From Actinomadura luzonensis (GTDB taxonomy: Bacteria > Actinomycetota > Actinomycetes > Streptosporangiales > Streptosporangiaceae): a stretch of DNA of 64,000 nucleotides. This document shows positions 50,610-58,763 of the stretch, one piece after another. A model generated the notes under the pieces. It was not told the DNA's origin and ran no database searches. It saw nothing but the letters and a program-made list of their open reading frames with translations. How positions within the stretch are numbered: position 1 is the first letter of the stretch; each line of letters begins with the position of its first letter. The DNA is taken from the NCBI RefSeq assembly GCF_022664455.2, contig NZ_JAKRKC020000002.1, positions 620,001 through 684,000 on the forward strand. Reading direction: 5' to 3'. The translations under genes and the position numbers were made by a program.

Positions 50610-52676
50610 ATGACCGCCATCTCCCTGCCCGTCGCCGGCGCGTCCCGCCGCCGGTGGCACCGGCTCGCCCTGACCGCGATCTGCCTGCTGGCCGCCCTGT
50701 TGTACGGCTGGTCCTGCTGGACCTGGGGCTGGGGCAACACGTACTACAGCGCCGCGGTCAAGTCCATGTCGGCGAGCGGCACCGCGTTCCTGTTCGGCTC
50801 CTTCGACCCGGCGGGCGTCGTCACGGTGGACAAACCCCCGATGGCGCTGTGGCCGCAGGTCGTCTCCACCTGGGTTTTCGGCTACCACGGGTGGGCGCTG
50901 CTGCTGCCGCAGGTCCTGGAAGGGGTGGCGGCGGTGTTCGTGCTGCACGGCGCGGTACGCCGCTGGGCCGGGCCGGGCGCCGCGCTGATCGCCGCGCTCG
51001 TGCTCGCCCTGACGCCGGTCACCGTCGCGATCAACCGCGACAACAACCCGGACCCGCTGCTGGTGCTGTTCCTGGTGGCCGCCGCGTACGCGCTGACCCG
51101 CGCGCTGTCGCCCGGCCTCGCGCCGCGCCGGGCCACCGGGTGGCTGCTGCTGGCCGCGTTCCTGATCGGGTGCGGGTTCACCACGAAGATGCTGGCCGCG
51201 TGGGTGTGCCTGCCGGCGTTCCTGGTCGCGTACCTGCTCGGGACGGCCGCGCCGTGGCGGCGGCGGATCGGCGACCTCGCCGCGGCGGGCGGGGTGCTGC
51301 TGGTCAGCTCGTTGTGGTGGGTGGCGCTGGTGGATCTGTGGCCGGGGGACAAGCCGTACATCGGGGGGAGCACGGACGGCAGCGCGCTCGATCTCGTGGT
51401 CGGCTACAACGGGCTGGGCCGCGTCTTCGGGGCGGGCGCCGGCGGGCCGGGAGGCGGTTCCGGCGGAGGCGGCCTGCCCGGTGGCGGGCGGCCGCCGGGC
51501 GCGTCCCCGTTCCCCCGGGGGATCGTGCCGGACGGCGGGGCTCCGCCCATGCCGCGCGGCGGCGGGTTCGGCGGCATGTTCGGGGGCTCGCCCGGCGTGG
51601 GCCGCCTGTTCAACGACGTCGTGGGCGGCCAGGTGAGCTGGCTGCTGCCGCTCGCCCTGCTGATCGTCGCCGCCGCCGCGTTCCTGGCCCTGCGGCGCAG
51701 GCCGGGCCGGGGGACGGGACGGGGGACAGGCCGGGCAGCAGAGCCGTGGGGCGGGAGCGCCGGGCCGGCCGGACGCGGCGGGTGGCTGCTGTGGAGCGGC
51801 TGGCTGCTGGTCAACGCCGTCGTCTTCAGCTTCGCCTCCGGCATCTTCCATTCGTACTACACCACGATGCTGGCGCCCGCCATGGCCGCACTGGTCGGCG
51901 CGGGCACCGTGTGGCTGGCCCGCCACCGCCTGGGCGCGCCGGCGGCAGCGGCGGCGGTCGCCGTCACCGCGGCCTGGGCGTGGGTGCTGGTCTCGCGGGA
52001 CCCGTCGTGGCACGGCTGGCTGCGGTACGCCGTCCCGGCCGCCGCCGTCGCGGCGATCGCCTTCCTGCTCACCCGCCGCCGCCACGCGGGGCCGGCCGTG
52101 GCGGCGGCCGTGCTGATCCCCTCCCTGCTCGCGCCCGCGACCTGGTCGCTCGCCTACGCCTTCGGCCCGCCCGACACCAACGCCACCAACCCGGCCGCGG
52201 GCCCGCGCGGCGGCTTCGGCGGCCCGGCCCGAGGCGGGGGGCCGGGCGGCGGCGCCGAGCTGAGCGCCGAGCAGCGCAGGATCCTCGGCTACGCCGTCGC
52301 CCACTCCGGCGGCGCCCGCATCAAGCTCGCGGTCGACGCCCCGGCCACCTCGGCGGCCGCGTACCTCATGAACAGCGACGCGACGGTGATCGGCATGGGC
52401 GGCTTCATGGGGTCGGATCCCGCGCCGACCGCCGGGCAGCTCGACCGGTGGGTCAAGGCGGGCGAGCTGCGTTACGTCCTCAGCGGCTCCGGCTCCGGCC
52501 CCGGCCGCGGCGGGCCGGGCGGCGGGCAGGGCGCTGGGGCGGAGCGCGCCGCCTGGATCAGCGGCGCCTGCGCGGTCGTGCCCGCCACCGAGTACGGCGG
52601 CACGACGCGGAGCGGCACCCCGGACAGGCGGTCGCCCTTCGGCGGCGCCCAGGTGCTCTACAGGTGCGGCCCGTGA
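50610..52676 (+). CDS. GT39/ArnT-like membrane glycosyltransferase (YkcB-type)
   Basis: A 688-residue GT-C fold enzyme using polyprenyl-phosphate sugars on the outer face of the membrane. The first loop carries the acidic motif region TYYSAAVKSM followed by FDPAGVVTVDKPPMALW, typical of the YkcB/PMT-like group; about 12 membrane helices follow. Two long Gly/Pro-rich extracellular insertions (about 275-330 and 520-550) are unusual in composition. The C-terminal soluble domain (LGYAVAHSGGARIKLAVDAP onward) is likely extracytoplasmic. It would use the lipid-linked sugar made by the preceding GT2-GtrA protein to glycosylate wall polymers or proteins. Confidence 0.88.
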   Translation: MTAISLPVAGASRRRWHRLALTAICLLAALLYGWSCWTWGWGNTYYSAAVKSMSASGTAFLFGSFDPAGVVTVDKPPMALWPQVVSTWVFGYHGWALLLPQVLEGVAAVFVLHGAVRRWAGPGAALIAALVLALTPVTVAINRDNNPDPLLVLFLVAAAYALTRALSPGLAPRRATGWLLLAAFLIGCGFTTKMLAAWVCLPAFLVAYLLGTAAPWRRRIGDLAAAGGVLLVSSLWWVALVDLWPGDKPYIGGSTDGSALDLVVGYNGLGRVFGAGAGGPGGGSGGGGLPGGGRPPGASPFPRGIVPDGGAPPMPRGGGFGGMFGGSPGVGRLFNDVVGGQVSWLLPLALLIVAAAAFLALRRRPGRGTGRGTGRAAEPWGGSAGPAGRGGWLLWSGWLLVNAVVFSFASGIFHSYYTTMLAPAMAALVGAGTVWLARHRLGAPAAAAAVAVTAAWAWVLVSRDPSWHGWLRYAVPAAAVAAIAFLLTRRRHAGPAVAAAVLIPSLLAPATWSLAYAFGPPDTNATNPAAGPRGGFGGPARGGGPGGGAELSAEQRRILGYAVAHSGGARIKLAVDAPATSAAAYLMNSDATVIGMGGFMGSDPAPTAGQLDRWVKAGELRYVLSGSGSGPGRGGPGGGQGAGAERAAWISGACAVVPATEYGGTTRSGTPDRRSPFGGAQVLYRCGP

Positions 52677-52731
52677 CCCCGGGCCGCCCGATTCACACCT
52701 TTCTTTGATCGTGGGCGCGTAGAACGGGCTC

Positions 52732-53433
52732 GTGAACCGACACGTTGTGGCGAAGGTACTGGTCGTCGATGACGAGCCGAACATCCGCGAGCTGCTGTCG
52801 GAGGCGCTGGAGCTGAACGGCTTCGCCGTGCGGACCGCCTCCGACGGCCGCCGGGCGCTGGAGGCGGTCGCCCGGGAGCGGCCCGACATCATCGTGCTGG
52901 ACGTGATGATGCCGGGCCTGGACGGCTTCACGGTCGCGCGGCGGCTGCGCGAGGCCGGCGACAGCCCCCTGATGCTGTTCCTGACCGCGAAGGACGCGGT
53001 GGCCGACCGGATCGAGGGGCTGACCGCCGGCGGCGACGACTACGTGACCAAGCCGTTCAGCCTGGAGGAGGTGGTGCTGCGGCTCCGCGCCATCATGCGC
53101 AGGATGCGCCCGCCGGAGGAGCAGCTCGACGACGGCGTGCTGCGCTACGCCGACCTGGAGCTGGACGAGCAGGCCCACACGGTGCGGCGCGGCGGGCGGC
53201 CGATCCACCTGTCGCCCACCGAGTTCAGCCTGCTGCGCTACCTGATGATCAACGCCGAGCGGGTGGTCAGCAAGGCGCAGATCCTCGACCGCGTGTGGGA
53301 CTACGACTTCGGCGGCGAGAGCCGGATCGTGGAGTCCTACATCAGCTACCTGCGGCGCAAGATCGACGCCGTGGGCCCGCCGCTGATCCACACCCTGCGC
53401 GGCGTCGGCTACCGGTTGCAGCAGCCGTCATGA
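52732..53433 (+). CDS. OmpR/PhoB-type response regulator
   Basis: A 233-residue regulator: receiver domain with VLVVDDEPNIRELL and phosphoacceptor Asp in IIVLDVMMPG (near 58), and winged-helix DNA-binding domain (LSPTEFSLLRYLMINAERVV, RVVESYISYLRRKI-like segment). The GTG is 6 nt after a TAGAAC hexamer, probably leaderless. It overlaps the kinase start. It is likely to control the upstream glycosyltransferases through the CTCACAC repeats, by the common arrangement of this gene set. Confidence 0.93.
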   Translation: MNRHVVAKVLVVDDEPNIRELLSEALELNGFAVRTASDGRRALEAVARERPDIIVLDVMMPGLDGFTVARRLREAGDSPLMLFLTAKDAVADRIEGLTAGGDDYVTKPFSLEEVVLRLRAIMRRMRPPEEQLDDGVLRYADLELDEQAHTVRRGGRPIHLSPTEFSLLRYLMINAERVVSKAQILDRVWDYDFGGESRIVESYISYLRRKIDAVGPPLIHTLRGVGYRLQQPS

Positions 53434-54893
53434 GGCCGGTCGTGAAGCGGGCCTGGCCGCTGCGGCACCGGCTGCTGGCCGCGCTGCTCGGGCTGTGCGC
53501 GGCCGGTCTCGCGGCCTTCGCCACGGCGAGCGTGCTGCTCCTGGACCGCTCGCTGCTGGCCAGGGTGGACGCGCAGCTCGCCGAGGCGGCCGCCACGTTC
53601 GGCCGCCGCCCGCTGCCGCCCCCGCCGTCGCCCGCCAGGGGCCAGAGCATGGAGCTGCCGACGCAGTTCAGGGTCGCCTTCTACGACTCCTCGGGCGTGC
53701 TCCTCCGCACCCTGCCTCCCGGACTGCCCGACGAGCCGGCCGTCCCCGCCGCGGTGGTCGCGGCGCTCCCGCGCACGCCGGTCACCGTGCCCGCCAGGAC
53801 GGGGACGGGGGAGTGGCGGGTGCTGGTGCGCGGCCTGCCGGACGGCGCCAGGCTGGCGGTGTCGATCTCGCTGAGCGCCAACCAGGCGACCGTCCACCAG
53901 ATCCTGGTCATCGAGACCGCGGTGGGCGGGCTGGTGCTGCTGCTGCTCGGCGCGCTCGCGCTGTCCGTCGTACGGCTGGGCCTGCGCCCGCTGACCCGCA
54001 TGGAGCGCACCGCCGAGGCGATCGCGGGCGGCGACCTCGACCGCCGGGTCAGCGACACCGACCCCGGCACCGAGACCGGGCGGCTCGGCGGCGCGCTCAA
54101 CGTCATGCTGGAGCGCCTGGCGACCGCGTTGCGCGAGTCCGAGCGCTCCGAGCGGCGGCTGCGGCACTTCGTCGCCGACGCCTCCCACGAGCTGCGCACG
54201 CCGCTCACCTCGATCCGCGGCTTCGCCGAGCTCTACCACCACGGCCAGGGCGCGCGCGACCCGGCGGCCGAGCGGCTGCTGAGCAGGATCGAGGCCGAGG
54301 CCGAGCGGATGGGCGTCCTGGTGGAGGACATGCTGCTGCTGGCCCGGCTGGACCAGGAGCCCGCGCTGGAGACCAGCGTCGTGGACCTGCGCGTGCTGGC
54401 CGGGGACGTCGTGCACGCCGCCCAGGCCCGCGACCGGGAGCGGCCGATCCGGCTGCTGGTCTCCGAGGACCCGGTGTTCGTCCTCGGCGACGAGCACCGC
54501 CTGCACCAGGTCCTCGCCAACCTGGTCGGCAACGCCGTCGAGCACACCGCCCCGGACGCGGAGGTGCGCGTCACCGTCGCGCCGCGCGTGCCCGCCGGCG
54601 AGCCCGCCGCGGGGACGGCGCGCGCCGGCTCCGGGCCCGCCCCGGACGCCGGCGCCGCGCTGGTCGAGGTGCGCGACGAGGGGCAGGGCATCGACCCCGA
54701 GCACCTGCCGTACGTGTTCGACCGCTTCTACCGGGCCGACGCGGGCCGCTCCCGCGACAGCGGCGGGACCGGGCTGGGCCTCGCCATCGCCGCCGCGCTC
54801 GTGCGGGCGCACGACGGCCGCATCGAGGTGACCGGCGGCCGCGGCGCCACGTTCCGGGTGCTCCTGCCGCTCCACCGGCCGCGGGAGGACTGA
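53430..54893 (+). CDS. EnvZ/OmpR-class sensor histidine kinase
   Basis: A 487-residue membrane kinase. Two membrane helices (about 10-35 and 150-175) flank an extracytoplasmic sensor region with a Pro-rich start; then HAMP (LGLRPLTRMERTAEAIAGGD), HisKA (FVADASHELRTPLTSIRG, phospho-His near 255) and HATPase_c (LANLVGNAVEHT; VRDEGQGIDPEHL; GGTGLGLAIAAALV). An Ala/Gly/Pro loop interrupts the ATPase domain. The ATG overlaps the regulator stop. Signal unknown; perhaps envelope state. Confidence 0.93.
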   Translation: MRPVVKRAWPLRHRLLAALLGLCAAGLAAFATASVLLLDRSLLARVDAQLAEAAATFGRRPLPPPPSPARGQSMELPTQFRVAFYDSSGVLLRTLPPGLPDEPAVPAAVVAALPRTPVTVPARTGTGEWRVLVRGLPDGARLAVSISLSANQATVHQILVIETAVGGLVLLLLGALALSVVRLGLRPLTRMERTAEAIAGGDLDRRVSDTDPGTETGRLGGALNVMLERLATALRESERSERRLRHFVADASHELRTPLTSIRGFAELYHHGQGARDPAAERLLSRIEAEAERMGVLVEDMLLLARLDQEPALETSVVDLRVLAGDVVHAAQARDRERPIRLLVSEDPVFVLGDEHRLHQVLANLVGNAVEHTAPDAEVRVTVAPRVPAGEPAAGTARAGSGPAPDAGAALVEVRDEGQGIDPEHLPYVFDRFYRADAGRSRDSGGTGLGLAIAAALVRAHDGRIEVTGGRGATFRVLLPLHRPRED

Positions 54894-55051
54894 CGCCGCG
54901 GGCGTCCCCTGTCCCGGCCCCCTACGCCGGCCGTCGCCGCAGGTGATCGGCAGCGGGGCGACGAGGGCGGATTTGTAGGGGTTGGGGGCGTTTCGGCCGC
55001 TGCTTACGTTGGCCTTGCGTAACCGCCGATCACCGGAAAAAGGGGTTGTCC
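54894..55051 (+). promoter_or_regulatory. Leader and probable promoter of the ACP-FAAL operon
   Basis: The 158-nt gap after the kinase is the only non-coding stretch before the six-gene operon. CTTACGTTGG at 55003-55012 contains a -10-like TACGTT; the same 10-mer is at 62426-62435 before the PL8 gene. A ribosome site AAAAAGGGG precedes the ACP start codon. A matching -35 is not clear. Confidence 0.35.
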
Positions 55052-55339
55052 ATGGCAGAGCAGCTCACCCACGAAGCCGTCTCGCACGCCCTGAAGGGCA
55101 TCGTGGCCCGCGTCCTTCAGGTCCCCGAGGACACCATCACCGACGACGCCCGCATCACCGACCTGAGCCTCGTCGAGTCCATCAAGCTGCTGCGCATCGC
55201 GGGCCGCATCGAGCGCACGTTCGGCATCGAGCTGGACAACGAGGTGCTGTTCCGCACCGGCAGCCTGCGCGAGATCGCCGACGAGGTCCACCGCCTGTGC
55301 CTGCGGGGACAGCAGCAGGAACAGGAGAAGGTTGCTTGA
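55052..55339 (+). CDS. Acyl carrier protein
   Basis: A 95-residue stand-alone carrier protein. The four-helix pattern is clear and the phosphopantetheine site is Ser43 in DLSLVESIKLL, with Glu in place of the usual Asp before it. A charged QQQEQEKVA tail extends the domain. The ATG at 55052 is 6 nt after AAAAAGGGG; a TTG two codons earlier is less likely. It overlaps the ligase start by 4 nt (TTGA). It should carry the acyl chain activated by the following FAAL through the dehydrogenase steps. Confidence 0.9.
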   Translation: MAEQLTHEAVSHALKGIVARVLQVPEDTITDDARITDLSLVESIKLLRIAGRIERTFGIELDNEVLFRTGSLREIADEVHRLCLRGQQQEQEKVA

Positions 55340-57051
55340 ACGCGCTCACCCCGGCAGACGTCCGGACGCTGGGTGAGATGTTCGTCAGGGCGGCCGAGCT
55401 GCATCCCGGCCAGGTCGCCGGCACCTTCTCCCCAGGCGGGCGGCTGACCGCCCGCGACCTGCTCCGCGACGGCCGCGAGGCCGCCGCGCGCCTGCGGTCC
55501 TGCGGCGCGGGCCCCGGCACGCCGGTGGCCGTGCTCCTGCAGTCGCCGCTCGACTTCCTCCGGGTCACCGCCGGGGTCGCGCTGGCCGGCGCGGTCCTGG
55601 TCCCGCTCGCCGTGTCCGCCGGGTTCACCAAGGCGTTCCTGTCGCGGATGCGGCACGTGCTGGCCGACAGCGGCGCGCGGGTCGCCGTCATCGACGACCT
55701 GTACGCCGAGCCGTTCGCCGAGCTGGCGCCCGGCCTGCGGATCGTCCCCCTGTCGCGGCTGGCCGGCCCGTACGCGCGCCTGCTCGGCGAGCCTGAGCCG
55801 TACGAGCTGCCCGAGACCGGCGCGGACGACCTGGCGCTCATCCAGTACACCTCCGGCAGCACCTCGGCGCCGCGCGGCGTCGCGCTCACCCACCGCAACG
55901 TCCTGGCCGGGCTGCGCGTCCTGCAGCGCGGCGTGGACGCCAGGCCGGGCGACGTGACCTGCCACTGGCTGCCGCTCTCGCACGACATGGGGCTGTTCTC
56001 CACGCTGGCGGCGGTCGGCGCGGGCGTGGCGGTGCACGTCTCCGCGCCGCAGGACTTCGTCAAGCGGCCGGAGGAGTGGCTGCGCTGGTTCTGCGACCTG
56101 CGCGCCAGCATCTACGTCGGCCCCGCCTTCGGCTACCGCTACCTGCTCGACTCCGTCCCGCCGGAGGAGGCGGCCGGCTACGACCTGTCGGCCGTCCGGG
56201 TCATGCTCAACGGCGCCGAGCCGATCGACCCCGACCTGATCGGCGCCTTCCAGGACCGCTTCGGGCCCGCCGGGCTCGACCCCCGCGCCATGACCCCCTG
56301 CTACGGCCTGGCCGAGGCCACCCTCGCCGCCACCTTCACCCCGGCGGGCGAGCGGGCCCGGGTGGACTGGGTGGACCGCGACCTGCTCAGCGGCTCCGGG
56401 CTGGCCATGCCGCTGAGGAGCGGCGACCCCGGCGCCCGCGGCGTCGTGAGCTGCGGTGTGCCCGCTCCCGGCGTCGAGGTGCGGGTGGTCAGGGACGGCG
56501 CCGAGGCCGAGGAGCGGACGGTCGGCGACGTCGAGGTGCGGGGCGAGCCCGTCATGCGCGGCTACCTCGGGCGGGCGCCGATCCCCGACGGCGGCTGGTG
56601 CCCGACGGGCGACCTCGGCTACCTGGCCGGCGGCGCGCTGCACGTCACCGGGCGGCGCAAGGAGATGATCATCCTCAACGGGCGCAACCACTACCCGGAG
56701 GACGTCGAGGCCCTGGCCCGCCGGGTGCCCGGCGTGTACCGGGGACGGGCGGTGGCGGTCGTGCTGCCCGCCGACCCGGTACGCGGGCGGCCGGAGCGGA
56801 TCGCCGTGCTGGCCGAGGCCGCGCTCGCCCGGCCGCCGTACGGGCGGCTGGTCGGCGACCTGCGGGCGGCGGCGGCCGAGGAACTGGGCGGCGGCTGCGT
56901 GGACGTCGTGCTGCTCGGCCGGGGCGGCCTGCTGCGCACCACCAGCGGCAAGTTCCAGCGGCTGCTCATGCGCGACCACCTGCTGGCCGGCTCGCTCGAA
57001 CGCGTCCTCGACCACGTCACGGCCGACGAGCGGGTGGAGAGCGCGGCATGA
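55336..57051 (+). CDS. Fatty acyl-AMP ligase (FAAL)-like adenylating enzyme
   Basis: A 571-residue ANL-family enzyme. Core motifs: YTSGSTSAPRGV near 171-182, WLPLSHDMG, APQDFVKRPEEWL and NGAEPI followed by PCYGLAEATL; the C-terminal hinge GRRKEMIILNGRNHYPED is near 440-457 and the catalytic Lys lies in TTSGKFQR. WLPLxHDMG, the xxFxxRPxxWL helix and the SGKxxR ending resemble FAALs that load acyl-AMP onto carrier proteins rather than CoA. The TTG start overlaps the ACP stop and follows AGGAG. Its partner is almost certainly the adjacent ACP. Confidence 0.88.
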   Translation: MNALTPADVRTLGEMFVRAAELHPGQVAGTFSPGGRLTARDLLRDGREAAARLRSCGAGPGTPVAVLLQSPLDFLRVTAGVALAGAVLVPLAVSAGFTKAFLSRMRHVLADSGARVAVIDDLYAEPFAELAPGLRIVPLSRLAGPYARLLGEPEPYELPETGADDLALIQYTSGSTSAPRGVALTHRNVLAGLRVLQRGVDARPGDVTCHWLPLSHDMGLFSTLAAVGAGVAVHVSAPQDFVKRPEEWLRWFCDLRASIYVGPAFGYRYLLDSVPPEEAAGYDLSAVRVMLNGAEPIDPDLIGAFQDRFGPAGLDPRAMTPCYGLAEATLAATFTPAGERARVDWVDRDLLSGSGLAMPLRSGDPGARGVVSCGVPAPGVEVRVVRDGAEAEERTVGDVEVRGEPVMRGYLGRAPIPDGGWCPTGDLGYLAGGALHVTGRRKEMIILNGRNHYPEDVEALARRVPGVYRGRAVAVVLPADPVRGRPERIAVLAEAALARPPYGRLVGDLRAAAAEELGGGCVDVVLLGRGGLLRTTSGKFQRLLMRDHLLAGSLERVLDHVTADERVESAA

Positions 57052-58751
57052 CCGGCGCGACCGGCCTCAGCGGCGCGACCGGCGTCAGTGACGCGTCCGT
57101 CATGACGGGCCCGGCCGGGGCCTGCGGGTTCCCGCCGGCCTTCCCCGCCGCCGAGGAGCTGGAGCGGGCCCTCGGCGACCCGCACGGGCCCACCGGCCCG
57201 CTCACCTTCGCCACCGCCATGGAGGGCGACCGGGCCGAACGCTGGCCGCACAGCTCCCTCGACCGCCTGCGCTCCTGGGGCTACCCCGCCCACCTGGTGC
57301 CCGCCTCGCTCGGCGGCCGGCTGACCTCGCTGGAGGAGCTGCTGGCCCTGGGCCGCGTGGTGGCCCGCCGCGACCCGACCGCCGCCGTCATCGCCAACTC
57401 GCCGTGGGCGTCCGGCACGCCGGTCTGGCTCGCCGGGACGCCCGCCCAGCGGCGCGACTACGCCGACGCCGTGCTGCGCGGCCAGTGGATGTCGCTGGCG
57501 CTCACCGAGTACGACCGCGGCGCCGACCTGCTCGGCGGCGAGCTGACCGCCCGGCGGGTGGCCGGCGGCTACCTGCTGGACGGCGCCAAATGGGTGATCA
57601 ACAACGTCCGGCTGGCCAGGTTCGTCTGCCTGCTGGTGCGCGAGCCGGCCCTGACCGGGCTGCGCTCGCTCACCCTGCTGCTGGTGGACATGGAACGGCT
57701 GCCCGCCGGCAGCTACGAGCTGCTGCCCCGCATCCACACGCACGGCATCCGCGGCGCGGACATCTCCGGCGTGCGCTTCCTGGACGCCTTCGTGCCGGAC
57801 TCGGCCGTCCTCGGGCGGCCGGGCCGCGGCCTGGACCTCACGATCCGCTCGCTGATCACCATCCGCACGCTGGTGCCCGGGCTCAGCCTGGGCGCGTTCG
57901 ACACCGGGCTGCGCTGCGCCTTCGACGTGCTGCGGCACCGGCGCGTCCAGCGGCGGCGGGCGAGCGACCTGCCGGACGTCCGGCACGAGCTGGCCGCCGC
58001 CGACCTCGACCTGCGCGTGGCCGAGACGGTCGCCACCTGCTGCGTGCGGCTCCTGCACCACCTGCCCGCCCTGGCGCCGGTGTCCTCGGCGGTCGCGAAG
58101 TACCTGGTGCCGCACCTGGCCGAGCAGCGGCTGCGGCGGCTGGCCGGCACGCTGGGGGCGCGCTACCTGCTGACCCGGGACCACTGGCACGGCGTCTACG
58201 AGAAGCTGGTCCGCGACACGCGGCTGTTCAGCCTGTTCGACGGCAGCGAGCCGGTCGTGCTCAGCTCGCTGGCGGCCCAGGTGTCGTGCCTGACCGAGCC
58301 GGGCGCCGACCCGCGCGCGGCCGACCCGGTGTTCCGTCCCGTCTTCGCGCCGCGGCCGTACCCCGAGGGGCTGGCGGCGCTCGGCACGGCGAGCGACCTC
58401 GACCCGGTCATCGCCGGGCTCGGCGACGCCTGCGCCGGCCTGGAGCGGCGCGACGGCGGCGCGCGGGCCGCGGCGCTGCTGCGCGCGGCCGGCCGCGACC
58501 TGCTGGCCGACGCCCGCCGCGACGTGGACCCGCGCTCCGAGGCCGGCCAGCAGGTCGGCGAGCGGTACGCGCGCACGTTCGCCGCGGTCTGCGTGGCCAG
58601 GTCGGCGCCCGCGCACTGGGCGGCGGCCGGCGTGGAGTCGGTGCTGCGCCCCGGCGGCCGGCTGCCCGTCAGCACCGCCGAGAGCCTGTTCCTGGACCTC
58701 GCCCTGCGGTACGCCGGCCGCTCGGCGCTCGCCCTGACCCGCACCGCCTGA
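57048..58751 (+). CDS. Acyl-CoA/acyl-ACP dehydrogenase-like flavoprotein
   Basis: A 567-residue protein of the acyl-CoA dehydrogenase superfamily. The N-terminal helical part (LDRLRSWGYPAHLVP onward) leads to the middle domain ALTEYDRGADLLGGELTA and LDGAKWVINN, the FAD-contact strands; the C-terminal helices include FDGSEPVVLSSLAAQ, where other family members carry the GGTSEI-like loop. It is longer than the usual 380-400 residues owing to a C-terminal extension of about 150. An N-terminal GATGLSGATGVS repeat precedes the fold. It should introduce a double bond into an ACP-bound chain. The ATG overlaps the FAAL stop. Confidence 0.85.
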   Translation: MTGATGLSGATGVSDASVMTGPAGACGFPPAFPAAEELERALGDPHGPTGPLTFATAMEGDRAERWPHSSLDRLRSWGYPAHLVPASLGGRLTSLEELLALGRVVARRDPTAAVIANSPWASGTPVWLAGTPAQRRDYADAVLRGQWMSLALTEYDRGADLLGGELTARRVAGGYLLDGAKWVINNVRLARFVCLLVREPALTGLRSLTLLLVDMERLPAGSYELLPRIHTHGIRGADISGVRFLDAFVPDSAVLGRPGRGLDLTIRSLITIRTLVPGLSLGAFDTGLRCAFDVLRHRRVQRRRASDLPDVRHELAAADLDLRVAETVATCCVRLLHHLPALAPVSSAVAKYLVPHLAEQRLRRLAGTLGARYLLTRDHWHGVYEKLVRDTRLFSLFDGSEPVVLSSLAAQVSCLTEPGADPRAADPVFRPVFAPRPYPEGLAALGTASDLDPVIAGLGDACAGLERRDGGARAAALLRAAGRDLLADARRDVDPRSEAGQQVGERYARTFAAVCVARSAPAHWAAAGVESVLRPGGRLPVSTAESLFLDLALRYAGRSALALTRTA

Positions 58752-58763
58752 AGGGACCTGCCC

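Noticed and set aside
49323..52931. Very long minus-strand open frame (about 1200 codons) opposite the GT2 and GT39 genes
   Set aside because: It is the antisense shadow of strongly biased GC-rich coding sequence; its translation is Arg/Gly/Pro/Gln-rich with no domain, and the plus-strand genes have clear motifs.
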